A DNA stretch of 64,000 bases, taken from the NCBI GenBank assembly GCA_036429605.1, contig JAVFKD010000015.1, forward strand, positions 1,697,421 through 1,761,420, given 5' to 3'. Positions 1 to 11,206 of the stretch are shown in pieces. The translations under genes were made by a program, and so were the position numbers. The DNA comes from Cladobotryum mycophilum. Lineage: Eukaryota; Ascomycota; Sordariomycetes; Hypocreales; Hypocreaceae. The notes beneath the pieces are model-generated. The model saw nothing but the letters and a program-made list of their open reading frames with translations. It did no database searches and was not told the DNA's origin. The first letter of the stretch is position 1. Each line of letters begins with the position of its first letter.

Positions 1-804
1 CTTTGGCTTTGATGCCAATGTGGATGTCTGGAGAGCAGATACCATGGTTAACAAGCTGCCGTCATCACCCATCTCCCCAGATACACTTAATTTCCCAGTC
101 CTCCCCAATGCAGGCTCTGCGACTACCCTTGAGCCTTCTATGCTGGGCTCCCATCCAACTATCAAGCATAGCCCACAGCCACTACACGCCGGAAGCGTAT
201 TTATGGACGATCGCCTTCAGAGAATCCTGGAGTTTGTCGAATCAGAAGGTTTCGAGAGCTTCGACGCCCTTGCATCCGCTTATTACTGCGAGACCCTGAA
301 TGAGGCGTCGCCACTTGCCCAAGAGCAGGAGGTCAGCCGAACCCGACGACTTCCCAAGGTCATCAGCAACGTTTTCCAAGCTAGAAACCAATGGAACCAA
401 TGGCAGCGACGGGGCCTTGAGGAAGAGATCCTCAAGACAGCCGAGTCCATGTTGCTTTCTGAAGGTGCTAATGCGCGAGCATCATTGATGGCCGGACTGA
501 CTCCCTTAATGGAGGCATATGACCATACCGACCCCGCAGCTACTGCTAAGATGCTTCATAACCTGAAGCTCTTTATTCAGACCGAGGTGAGCCACAGCTT
601 TGATGCAGACCTATGAAGTGCTCCAGTTCTAATGCCGGACAGACTCCCAGCTCTTGGGTCATGACCATGGCTTTGGCGTCCGAGAACAGAAACTCGTGGC
701 AAAAGGATGGTTCAAACACAGCATTAGCGACTACCCTAATGCTTACCTTTGCCGGTCGCGTACCGAATGACACCCTTCTCCAGCTTATTAGCTCCTGTCT
801 ATGA
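1..804 (+). CDS. 3' end of an unidentified fungal protein gene (5' truncated by window)
   Basis: The frame is open at the left edge. Exon 2-586 continues through a probable intron 587-642 (GTGAGC donor, TTCTAAT branch, GACAG acceptor) into exon 643-804, ending in TGA. The join is in phase and gives a smooth C-terminus (LFIQTE then TPSSW). About 248 residues are visible. The first ~70 are Ser/Pro-rich and look disordered. The rest is helical, with a segment rich in Arg, Gln and Trp (RNQWNQWQRR) and a hydrophobic end (LMLTFAGRVP). No catalytic motif or domain that I can name is visible. It may be the C-terminal half of a regulatory protein, but that is a guess. No signal peptide can be judged because the N-terminus is missing. 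Confidence 0.6.
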
Positions 805-2224
805 GGCTATCCTTGTCTTGTATTCTTTTCTTTTGTTTACATATTACCCGCAGCCCAACAAACCATTGGCAGCAGAAAAAAAAGGCCAGTATATGACTGA
901 TTTCGGGGGGGCCTACGGATGAAATTTGGAGAGCGATTGGAGTTGATGTCTTGTTCTCCCCTATGGTAGGGGAGTCGCGGGGAGGCGGCGGCGGTGTTTG
1001 GGATGAGGCTCGCTTCTGGGAAGCAAACTATGATATACGCCTACATGAGGGTTTTTGCCATTTAGGGAAAGGAAGTAGGGGACATCATTGGCGATGGAGT
1101 TTTGGGAGTATCTTTTTGTTTTTGTTTTTGTTTTTTGGCCTTCTTCTTCTTCTTCCCTGAAAAATGGAGCATCGAGAGCGTTGCATCTGCTGGTGGAAAC
1201 TGGTTTTACACTGGCTTTTAGTTATATTCTAGAGCAGCATGCCGGCCTAAATAAGGCTCAGATGAGAGAAATCCCTGGTTGGATTTTCTAAATCAACATC
1301 ACAACTTTTTGAGCTTCTTTTTTTTTCTGGGACTCTATGTGACGAGCTGATTTGTTGAATGGGCATTACTTGTTGAGGCGGAAGGAGGAGGTTGACGAAG
1401 GGGCTTGGAGTGGATGGAAGGTGATGGAATGACTATGACTGACTCGCGTTGTTTTCAACGACAACCTGCGTGATTGCTAGAACTTACGTGGTTAGCTGGC
1501 TGTCAAGATTGATGTGTAAAGGGTCCCAACTGGCATCAGGTTCTGGGCAGTGTGCATAGGCCCCGTTGTTCAACATCTGGTTACAGATACACCCTCCTGA
1601 TAGAGACTTCATGAGGCAGCCAGTCTTGAGTTGCATCACCTTGCCGGTATACATCCGCATAATACCCTTGCCGTTCTAGAACTCCTGCACATAGGGATAT
1701 ATATATGTACCATCCTGATGGGCCGGGGCCAAACACCAGGGCGTGTATAAAACTGCAGCGTCAGACGCGAGCTGAGCTGTGTGTTCCACGTGGGATCGTA
1801 GTAATGCTTCTGGAGCTTTCCGCTCAGAAACCCGGTGGTGGAGGGTTGGGGGCCGTCCCAGTGGATGGGGTGTGCGTGGTGGATAATATCTAGTTTGCAT
1901 GAGGGAGGATGGGGATGGGTGGGTGAGTGGTCTGTGGCTGGCTGGCTGGCTGGCTGGGGGGAGTTGCCGGGGTATGGGGAAGAGAGAAGTTGTGGTCTGA
2001 GGGTTGAGGGCTGAGTAAGAACACCAGGCTGTATTTGGGTATGCACGGAGATCGGTGTAAGGTGACAGCAGAAGAGGGACTTGGGGTTTTTGGGTATCCA
2101 TTAACATTACTGTCTTCTCTCTATCTATCGGGTACAATATCGTTACGGTCGTAATTTTCTAATCCGGCACCCCTCCTTCCCCCTCCTTCCTCTTCAACTC
2201 TTTTATCCTGCATACCAGTCCGCT
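805..2224. other. intergenic, no supported gene
   Basis: Between two genes that point towards each other. It holds a G7 run (905-911), pyrimidine-rich stretches near 1120-1160 and a short (TGGC)n microsatellite near 1937-1957. Open frames on the minus strand around 1636-2137 are low-complexity Pro/Ser/Thr/His translations of this repeat-rich DNA and show no protein-like pattern. Confidence 0.5.
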
Positions 2225-2941
2225 CTAGGCCAGCAGGGGATATGACTGATCAAAGCAATCGTCCCATCCCGTCCTCCCAGAATCCCAAAACCTCCTCATC
2301 ACCCACAGCGCCGTCGGCGGCCCATTCCCCATGAACGGATCGCGCACGGCCATGGATATATATCTATCCACCAGCGCCCTCTCCGCGGGGTAGCCCGACC
2401 CGGCCGCCACGCCGGCCACCAGGACGGGCCAGAAGATGTTGTCTATGCGGATGGGAATGGCGATGGCTTCTCCTAGCTGCTCGAAGAGCTTGGCGCGGTA
2501 GTGCGCGATGAGCCTGTCGCAGGACATTCCCTCGTGGTGAGAGGACGTGCACACGTGATTCAGGCTGGCGAACGTGGCGACTGCGGATTTGAAGAGCTGG
2601 ACGACCGGTAGGATGTTCTCGGGCGAGGGGAAGCGGCCCTCTTCGACCCATTTGCGGGGGGACGGCGTCGATCCTCTTGAGGATGTCGCAGAGGGGCGAG
2701 TGGCCGGGGAGGAAGAGCTGGGACGGGTTCATTTCCTCCTGGAGGCGGAGGCGGTTGATGCGAAAGATTTCGATGAACAGGGAGGCGGGGCAGAGGTGGA
2801 CGGTGTTGGGGATCATGGAGTAGAGCTTGCTGATGTCGTCGGTGTCGAGGTCGCACACGCCCTTGATGATGCTACGTCGTGGGCCGGTGGAGTTTATTTG
2901 GGTCATGTATCTGTGTTGGCAAACTGTTTAGTATACATGAC

Positions 2942-2976
<35 letters not shown>

Positions 2977-4169
2977 GTTGATCGGTCGATCGGTGATTGC
3001 CCAGATTGGTGACTTACATGATGAAACGTAGGAGTGTGCCCCTGGGGGTTGGGGGAGAGGATATTAATGCGCGGAGACCACCGCAGTGGTTCATGAGGGA
3101 TAAGAAGCCAGCGGCATGAGTCCGCCAGATTTGAGATCGGTTGTGAGTAATGAAGGCCTGAGTGGGAACAAGTTAATCCCCATGCCATCAGACAGAGAAG
3201 AGTTACTGGGGAGAGAGGGTATGTGTCGTTAGTCCTTAGTTACCTCTACAATGATGATGAAATGTATGCTCGTAAATACGTCGCTCAAATCTTCGGACGA
3301 CGACATTCGAATCTCCTCATTAAGAGCTGGAAGAGCCTGGCTGAGTTGGCGATAGAAGCTCGACCAGAGATGAGCCACGGGGCCGGAGTTAGTGGTGTCC
3401 CCATATAGCCCGTGGGCCGAGGCTACGCACAGGATGCGGATGCTGAGGCTCAGGCACGAGAATGCGTGGCGGCAGGAGGACTTCATGTTGCGGAGGGCGG
3501 TGTCTTCCATGCGAAAGGTCTTGTGTCTGGATTTGACCAGGGTGGTGTTGATGCTGGGGACGACTTGGCTGTTCCCTATGGATGGAGAGCGAGAGAGGGC
3601 TATGTGTTAGATTGCGGGCGTGTTGGCGGGAGGGGGTTGAAATGGGAGAACTTGCAGAAATTGACGTTGTCAATGTAGTCCCAGTCTTCCGGTCTTAGAT
3701 CCATGGGTATTATGGTGAGATAGTGCTGTTGCTGTTGCTGCCGCTGCTGTCCTCCCCGAGCACGCTGTCTCCTCACGGTAATCCCACTACCAAAGAAGTC
3801 ATCGCCGCTCTCGCTACTCTCATCGCTCTCCGGCTCTCCGTCCCAATCCAAGCTCTCCGGGCTGGGCTGCTGTATGGCGAGCTTCGTCTTCGTCTTGGCC
3901 TTGGTCTTGGACGCAGGAGCAGCAGCAGCAGCAGCGTCTTCCGCTTTGCTCTTGGCGGCCATTTTCTTGATTGTCCTCCCGTTTGGCAGTCGCGAGACTT
4001 TTCCCGGGGGAAGCCAGGTGAGGGGTTTGCGGTCACCGAAACCGGGACAGACGATGCCTGCTCGGCGGCAAATATCGCAGACGGGGAGGGTGCCGTCGCA
4101 GTAGGTCTTGCGGCGGAGGCATTCCCAGCATTGGGTTACGTTGGAGAGTGGTCTGGCCGTTCTCCCCAT
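2225..4169 (-). CDS. Zn2Cys6 transcription factor with fungal-specific regulatory domain
   Basis: A nuclear transcriptional regulator by family. Four exons: 4169-3656, 3575-3244, 3157-3018, 2910-2225. Residues ~15-42 form the zinc cluster (CWEC, then six residues, C, then six, CDIC, then six, CPG), the Gal4-type DNA-binding fold. A Lys/Ala-rich linker and a poly-Gln patch follow, then a helical region (DDISKLYSM, RINRLRLQEEM) like the fungal-trans-2 regulatory domain. Intron 1 (3576-3655) uses a GC donor (GCAAGT). Intron 3 (2911-3017) contains an uninterrupted T31 on the plus strand. In exon 4 the frame changes at a C run (plus-strand G6, 2656-2661). Removing one base (or adding two) gives a continuous 556-residue protein ending DQSYPLLA. 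Target genes cannot be told from sequence. Confidence 0.8.
2945..2975. repeat. poly(T)31 homopolymer inside an intron
   Basis: Thirty-one consecutive T on the plus strand, A on the sense strand of the regulator gene, lying within intron 3. It is the longest homopolymer I see in the window. Confidence 0.95.
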
Positions 4170-7100
4170 CTTGGCGTAGCGAGACTGTGTGTGTTTGTGT
4201 GTGTTTGTGTCCGTGTCTGTGTTGGTGATGTGTGTTGGTTGCTTTTATCGCAATATTAGTTGTATGAAGGTGAGAACCTTTAGCTATGAGGGATGTCGTT
4301 TTTCTCGCGACCCAATCTCACGTTGTGCTTCTTTGGCTTGCCTGATCCTTTCTTTTTTGCGGTAGACGGCGAGGTTATTAACAGCCCCCCATGCACTTAT
4401 AAGTAAAATGCGGGTAGCTATCTGTAAAGGAACGAAATGGACATCTATAAGTCATTCAAGTCCGCGGTCCATCCATTGTCTTGTCTCGTCCTTGTCTTGC
4501 AGTGACCTACCATCCCCCTGGTCGCTCTCTCTCTCAGTCCTGGACGTTTTTTTTTAATGTACATATGCTACGACCTTTTTTAGCCCTGGGACTACCCGGC
4601 AGATGATGGGCGGCAAGTGAGAAAACAGGGCCTTCTCCATGTGGGTGATCGACCCACAGAAGCAACCCAACCTAGGTTGTCTCTTGAACCCCCAATCACC
4701 AAGGCAGGTTGGGTCATTCGTTCAATGTACGAGATAGGGCTAGACTAGAGAGATGGGTAACCGAACCACCCAATGGAATGTTGATTGATGTTTCAAGGCA
4801 GTCTGGACCATCTCTTTTTTGTGCCCAGGCTATGGTTGCCGACACATGGATGATGGATGTTAGTTTGGGCTCTGTCTGTTATTTCATCTTCATTTGCCGA
4901 TGAAGTACCCGAAACAGTCAGTTCAATGGTCTGAATCAAGGCCTACAATCATGATCTATGATGCCTACTCCTGTTGAATTTTGACAGTGGATAGTGGCCT
5001 GAGCCCATGATCGTTTCGAGTTCATCCCTTCTCGACCGACCCAACAGACGCACCGAGATGCGGGTGAGCTACCCATGCAACATCATAACGCCGCCCTTGC
5101 TTGTGGACGATGCGGACAAGGTCTCCGAAGATTGGCCTCTGATTCGCTGGGCAGTTGCTTGGGTAAGACCTCAACCGTCAAGCTCACTCCACTGCAACGC
5201 TGCGTTGGTCCCCCGCTGTGAAGAGAAATCATTGGGCACAGGCTTTGAGACACGTCGGAACAGCGAAACTGGTCTGAGGTGGCTTCATTGAAACACAACA
5301 CCAAGTCGCCGACCTTTACGGAGCACAGCATAAGCGCGAAGAGACTCTCTTCCCCGGACTCCATGAGAGATGGCTTTGAGGGGATTTGTCGTTTTGGACC
5401 GTTTTACAGGGTTTACAGGGGCGTTGCAGGAGCTGGTGATCTTCTGCCAAGTTTTCTACCAATCATGTTTTTTTAAAACTCTAACTTGATCTCGTATTTG
5501 TCGTCGGTCAAGTTTTATGGCTGAGACATTCTGCTAATTATCTAATGCGTACAACAGGGGGCCATCACATGTTGATATAACGAAAATAAAGCTTTTGCGT
5601 GCATCATCATCAAGACCTCTCCCAGTCTTTCACAGTGAGATTGATCATTCTTGTTCAAAAATTATGCCTTGTGATAAGCGTGCTGAACAGGGGAGCGCGT
5701 GGGGCGGATGGACGCGAAAAAAAAGGCATCACGGCTTCGGTAAGGGGACCAAAATAAGCCAAGTACGAATGAGGAAATCGCCGAGATCTGAGCGAATCTC
5801 TCTATGTTCCGTATACTCCGTCCTCTTCGCCGAAATACCTGCCACAAAGACACCACGACCAAGTTCAATCGATGGGTCGCCGAGGTCTCCCGAGATCGGT
5901 GTGGAGGGGGGATCAACGGCAAGGTAATTGGCCTTGGGGGGTAAATCGGACTGGTTCGGTTCTCCGGGGACCATATGAACCCCCCTCGCAGGAGAAGTTG
6001 AATGCCCGAGTACCAAACTCCTGAATCTTATTTCCCCCTTGTGTTTACAAAGCATCTCTCCACTCCCCGTTATCACCGGCGGGATGGAGGCACGCCTGCA
6101 TATGCACAGTGCATCATCTTACCCGCGAACCGACGGCTGCAGAGGTGAGGGGAGAAAATGTCTGAAGCATCACGCACCACTTACTGCGGATCCAAGTGAT
6201 GAATGACTCTTACTTTTTATGTTTGGACTCGACGTTGGGCAATTATTATGCTGTGCAAGCACATCGTATTATTCCATGGTCTTCTTACAGTATCCCACCC
6301 TTGACCAAATCAGTATGCACATCCATTAGCCAATAAGGTGTTTGAAGATGTGCGGTTCAGCAAAGCGTGGACTTTTCTTGTACTGTAGCCATTCCTATAA
6401 TAACCCCAAGAGCCAAATGTTAGCAGTGAGAGAAGCCGGGTTCCTTGAGCAGAATCTTGAGGATACAAACATGGCCTCTGCAACTTATTTCGTGCATCAC
6501 TTGAAACGCCGTGCCATGAAAGCCTCGTTGGTGATATATCCCCCACTGTTTCTCATATAATATGCCAATTCGCTTCATTTACATGTTAGTTTGTGAGGTC
6601 ATATTGAGTCTATTCTGCAACGACATCATCTGTAGCTCGTTTCACACCCACCCTTTCCGAGCTGGAGACGCAAATCATCTAGAGTCTGCTCATAGCATCG
6701 CTCTGTTTTCGTAATCGGGTTCTTTTCGAGTTTGCGGCTTCTAATATTCTGTATCATCCTATTATGATTGATGGAGGAATCACTTGTGCATGTATTTACG
6801 AATACCATTGCTTCCGAATCGCTGTATACTTCGCGTCATAGAGCTGTGGCAGTTATGGCCAGGTCGAAATGCCGTGGATCTAAGCCTGTTCAGACTTCCA
6901 ACATACATAGTGGTTCAGATAGCACATTTAGACAACGTATTGAGAGTTTTGAGAACTTGCCTTGTCCTTCGATCATGGGAGAATTGCAATAGTAGTCACA
7001 CCATCATTGAGCTTCAATTCTACGTTGGTCAGTATCATGCGGTGAGCTTATTGTTCATCAAAGCTAGTACACAAAATACAACTCGAAACATGCTTGTATA

Positions 7101-8029
7101 GAGGCTATCGAAACAATGGCATGCAAATCTAAAAAAGAATATGTATCTAACATACCTACAATAAGGGGGAGTCTCAAGGTGATGCTCCCCAAGGGCCCAC
7201 GAGGAACTGACATGACGTGCATTAGCCCAACAGCTTGAACTTGAACCAGCGGGAAGCTTACGCACAGTCAATAAGTTACGGTTTTCTCTGTGAGCTATGG
7301 CTTATTCTTGATCACCTTGGTCTTGACGTTCGGCTTGTGACGACTCCAAGTGCATATCACTACTACTATCCAAACTGACTGTCCGTATAAAAGGTTCGAT
7401 GCCATGAGGCAGATTTAGTTATTTCTCTCATATAATTTCTATTAAACTTTTGCTTCTTTTTCTTCTCTTGAACAAAAATATTGCTACGCGTTTGAGGCAC
7501 CCTATCTATTACCGGATGGGTTGATGAGACGCAATGACTGGACTCCCCGCTCAGCTCATAAGCCATGGATCATTAGCCTCCAGATGTTAGTTAACATGCG
7601 GGGAATAAAGTGGTTTCCTTAGCATCGGGAGATTACCAGCAATGACCATGGGGGTGGTCTCAATAACCATTGTCATGTTGGTTGTGACAATAAGGGTCAC
7701 GGCCCGCTATGAACGGGGGGGGGCCGTCCGTCGTACCCGTTGATCCAATACATTTTTGGCCTTTCGAGTTCAAAGATGGAAATGATGGTGTGGTCGTCCA
7801 AAATGGGATATTTGACTGGCTGTCCGATGCCCGGATTAGCTTTGGTCCGAAGTTCGGGATCATAGCAATGTAACCATGGCGTGCGATACCTAATCTATTT
7901 TTCCTCTGATTAGATATATCGTTCCTCCTTCTCGAGTCGTACAGACTTCTTTGTCTGTCTGTCCGTCCGTCTATATACCCATTGCAATTTCAGATTCAAA
8001 GGACAGAAAGAAACAAAAGAAAAGAAAAA
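4170..8029. other. intergenic, 3.9 kb, no supported gene
   Basis: Divergent promoter region between the zinc-cluster regulator (-) and the thioesterase-like gene (+). A (GT)n-like tract lies at ~4190-4230, directly upstream of the regulator. A G9 run sits at 7715-7723 and a short TGTCTGTCCGTC pyrimidine repeat at 7950-7972, just before the thioesterase start. Open frames here (for example 5595-6076 and 6784-7101) have no recognisable domains and no coherent splice structure. Confidence 0.5.
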
Positions 8030-9181
8030 ATGTATCAGGGCGGCCCCAATCCGTCCAAGGTTCAGGTCACCCCGGCCTACAAGCGCGCGAACCCCCCACC
8101 ACCTCTGGTTCTCATTCACGATGGAGGCGGCACGACGTTTGGATACTTTGTGCTCGGAAACCTAGGCCGCGAGGTCTGGGCGATTCACAACCCGAATTAC
8201 TGGTCGGGAGAGGCATTCGAGGGCGGAATGGACGGAATGGCAACAAAGTACATTGAGTATATGTATAAAGAGGGGATTAAAGGAACCATCATGCTGGGAG
8301 GTACGAAACATACAACTGTCGCGGACCGATCTACTGTTTTTGAACTGAAGATGCCTTGCGACACTGATTCGCCAGTCTATTCCACCATGTTCAAAAGTTA
8401 ACTCGTCTTTCTTTACGCAGGCTGGTCCCTCGGTGGATATCTGTCGCTCGCCGTCGCCAACATGCTCGCCAAAGACCCCGACGCCAAAATCAAGATTGCC
8501 GGCATCATCATGATGGACACGCCATATCACGTCCCCCGCGCACAGCTCACAGATGCGGTCGACGACCCAGAAATCCCCGGTATCCCAGAGCAGGTCCAAA
8601 AGGCCTTTGACCGATGCGACGAGATGCTGGAGCACTGGGAGGTCCCTAAATACGATGCACCGGCATGCGATGGGAAGACAGTCTTCTTTGGTGTCGGCGG
8701 CAGGCGATACACCGTCACGCCTGGCCACACGCTCTATAAGCCCGTGGGTGGCACATGGCGACCGATCGACACGACACCCTACAAGCCGACCGAGGCCGTG
8801 GACAAGCCAATTTCTCCGCCGCCAACGGTGCTGATAAAATGCGTCAAGTCCATGCCTCTTCCAGCGGGGCGAGAGGAGAACTTCTTGATCGACAAGTATC
8901 GAGATGAGCGCTTGTTGGGCTGGGAAGACAAGTACCCGGACTTTATCAAGGCCGTGATTGACTTTGACTCGGATCACTACAATATGTTTGACAAGGACAA
9001 CAATGATAGCGTAAGAAGAAGGAGCCTTCTTTCTTTTTCTTTTTCAGTTCTACAAAATTGCTAATTCGTGTCGCAGATGAAGAAGTTGACGGGGAATTTG
9101 ACTGAGGCCTTGGAGATCCTCGGCAGCATCGGTGGTGCTGGAAGAGCTCCAGCAGCAGGAAGGTCACTCGACTTTTTCTAG
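8030..9181 (+). CDS. discrete thioesterase-like alpha/beta hydrolase
   Basis: Exons 8030-8300, 8421-9010 and 9077-9181 join in frame to 321 residues. The start ATG follows an A-rich leader and fits the family N-terminus (PPLVLIHDGGGTTFGYF). The nucleophile elbow GWSLGG is formed across intron 1, with Ser at ~residue 93. The segment DSDHYNMF near residue ~312 supplies the likely catalytic His. The pattern matches thioesterase domains of polyketide and nonribosomal peptide synthases that release or proofread acyl chains bound to a carrier protein, here as a free-standing cytosolic protein. No synthase is adjacent; the nearest lies 28 kb away, so a joint pathway is possible but unsupported. The substrate is unknown. 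Confidence 0.8.
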
Positions 9182-10441
9182 ATTTTTTGTCTCTTTTTTG
9201 GATGGGAAACAGATCGTGAGTTTTAAGAAAAAACACAGTAATGGGGAACTAGATGGATGGAATGCCTACAGGAAGTGCGGACTTGGGAGGGTTTCATGAT
9301 ATGATACATGATTTTACATAGAATAAGGAAGTGGTATCTTGTACGGAGTACAAAGATCAAGGCTTGGATAATAGAAAATCGAATCAGGATACCCGTTCTA
9401 CGATTGACAGTTATCGAGGACGTTGGCTGGACCGTTTGTAATGTCCAGTGTTGAGGGTCCTAAACCTCGAATAGCCTCAATGCCTCAAAGGCGGGATCCG
9501 GGATTGAGAGCGGATATTAGATCTCCTTGGGAAAGCTACAACGCATAAAACTAACGCTCAATGCCTCGACTATGCCAATATTCCTAAATCCCATTGTGCA
9601 ACTGTCCCATCTTTTGGGGCAATCAAGATATCAAACCTGCAAAACGCGTCCCCTGGCCCACGCAAACTCCTGCATACCGCATGTTCGTTGATCGCCAACC
9701 CCCTCTCTGTGGGTTTCCTCTGCATATTCCCACGGGCTGGGAAAAAACATCGCCAATTCGGTATTCCGCAACTAACATGTTGGGGAGAAAAAGTTACCGG
9801 TAGGCAGCATTCCTTTGCCCTCTCCCCCTTGACAAATAAACCATGAGAACTTTGTGGATGCCGCCGTTTGGACTAGCTGCTGCTTCAAACGGCAGAGACT
9901 GTCAATCATTGGTAGGGTAAATTGAGAGGTTGGTCTCGGGCTCCTCCGTAGCACGAAAAGGAACCCTAGAAGGGGAGAAGAGACAGGGTGAAAAAACCAC
10001 GCAGAATTGCATGAAAAGGATATTATCGGCATTTGCAGTACTCGGGTTTGTAACTTTACCCATGTACTTTAGTAGTTTGTAACTAAATAACATAACAAAA
10101 ATCCAAACCTCCACTCTACATGTACGTCTGCGAGGGGAAACTTACATCATGCTCCTCTTTGGACGGGAAACACCAAACTCCGAGAAGGATTCAGTGGATA
10201 ATTTACCCAAGATCTACGTAACCGATGGCAGCCTTGAACTTACCCCGCAATGACCCCGCCATTTCCATGCTCGATGTATTGTGAGGCTGTAACTACCATA
10301 TGAGGATCTTTGCATATAGTCCATACTTTTGATTCAGTTCAAGAATCATCGAGAGAGACGGCAGCTCCGAGCTCAATTCAACACACTAGAAGATCATAGA
10401 CGTCACATTCACGGAATACGGTGCATACCCAATCGACAACA
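9182..10441. other. intergenic, no supported gene
   Basis: 3' flank of the thioesterase-like gene and promoter of the HAD gene. AT-rich, with no coding pattern or long repeat seen. Confidence 0.5.
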
Positions 10442-11206
10442 ATGACAACTACACGGCCCATCACCTCGTTCAAGTGTCTCACATTCGACTGCTATGGCAC
10501 GCTCGTCGACTGGGAGACTGGCATCTATCGCGCTCTCCAGCCCCTAGCTCAGCAACTCCCAGACTCCCATCCTTGCAAGAATGACCGTCTATCTCTGCTG
10601 AGAAGCTTTGGCAGCCACGAAAGCAAGGCCCAGGCCGCAGCGCCCCAGGATCTCTATAGAGATATCCTAAAGACGGCATTCGCTTCCCTTGCGGGGGAGT
10701 TTGGACTGGAGGCATCCGAAGAAGACAGGGTCAAGTTTGGCAGCAGCGTGGGAGACTGGTCTGTATATCCAGACACTCTGGACGCTCTCAAGCGACTGCA
10801 CAAGCACTACAAGCTGGTGATTCTGTCCAACGTGGACCGGGACTCGTTCCAGCGCACGTTGGAGAAGCAGCTAGTCGGCATCCCGTTCGACGCCATCTAC
10901 ACGGCGCAAGAGATTGGCTCGTACAAGCCGAACCTGAACAACTTCCGGTACCTGATTGAGCACTGCGATAAGGATTTGGGTGTTCGGAAGGAGGACATCC
11001 TCCACACGGCGCAGAGCCTGCATCATGATCATGTCCCGGCAAAGGAGGTTGGCCTGGTGAGCGCGTGGATCGAGAGAGGAGAGGAGGTTGAGAGCGTCAT
11101 GGGAGGCGACTCCTTGGCGTATGATGGCAAGGTCTCGTACTCTTGGAAATTTAAGAACATGGGGGCCATGGCAGATGCGGTTGATGCTGCGTCCAAGTCT
11201 GCATGA
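10442..11206 (+). CDS. HAD-superfamily hydrolase, 2-haloacid dehalogenase type II-like
   Basis: Single exon of 254 residues. The ATG at 10442 is preferred because the frame upstream opens only with GTG. HAD motifs appear in order: nucleophile Asp in TFDCYGTLVDW (residues ~15-25), motif II in VILSNVDRD (~120-130), the Lys of motif III in GSYKPNLNNF (~158), and motif IV replaced by the form common in fungal type II proteins (HTAQSLHHDHVPA, ~185-197). The enzyme class forms an aspartyl-ester intermediate. Members act on 2-haloacids or on small phosphate and acid substrates, so the true substrate is open. No signal peptide is visible, so it is probably cytosolic. Confidence 0.85.
   Translation: MTTTRPITSFKCLTFDCYGTLVDWETGIYRALQPLAQQLPDSHPCKNDRLSLLRSFGSHESKAQAAAPQDLYRDILKTAFASLAGEFGLEASEEDRVKFGSSVGDWSVYPDTLDALKRLHKHYKLVILSNVDRDSFQRTLEKQLVGIPFDAIYTAQEIGSYKPNLNNFRYLIEHCDKDLGVRKEDILHTAQSLHHDHVPAKEVGLVSAWIERGEEVESVMGGDSLAYDGKVSYSWKFKNMGAMADAVDAASKSA

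Noticed and set aside
1636..2137. Overlapping minus-strand frames of 136 and 153 codons
   Set aside because: Pro/Ser/Thr/His low complexity from repeat-rich DNA, two frames equally open, no splice logic.
8162..8977. 271-codon minus-strand frame
   Set aside because: Antisense to the thioesterase-like gene, whose nucleophile motif and splice structure are clear.
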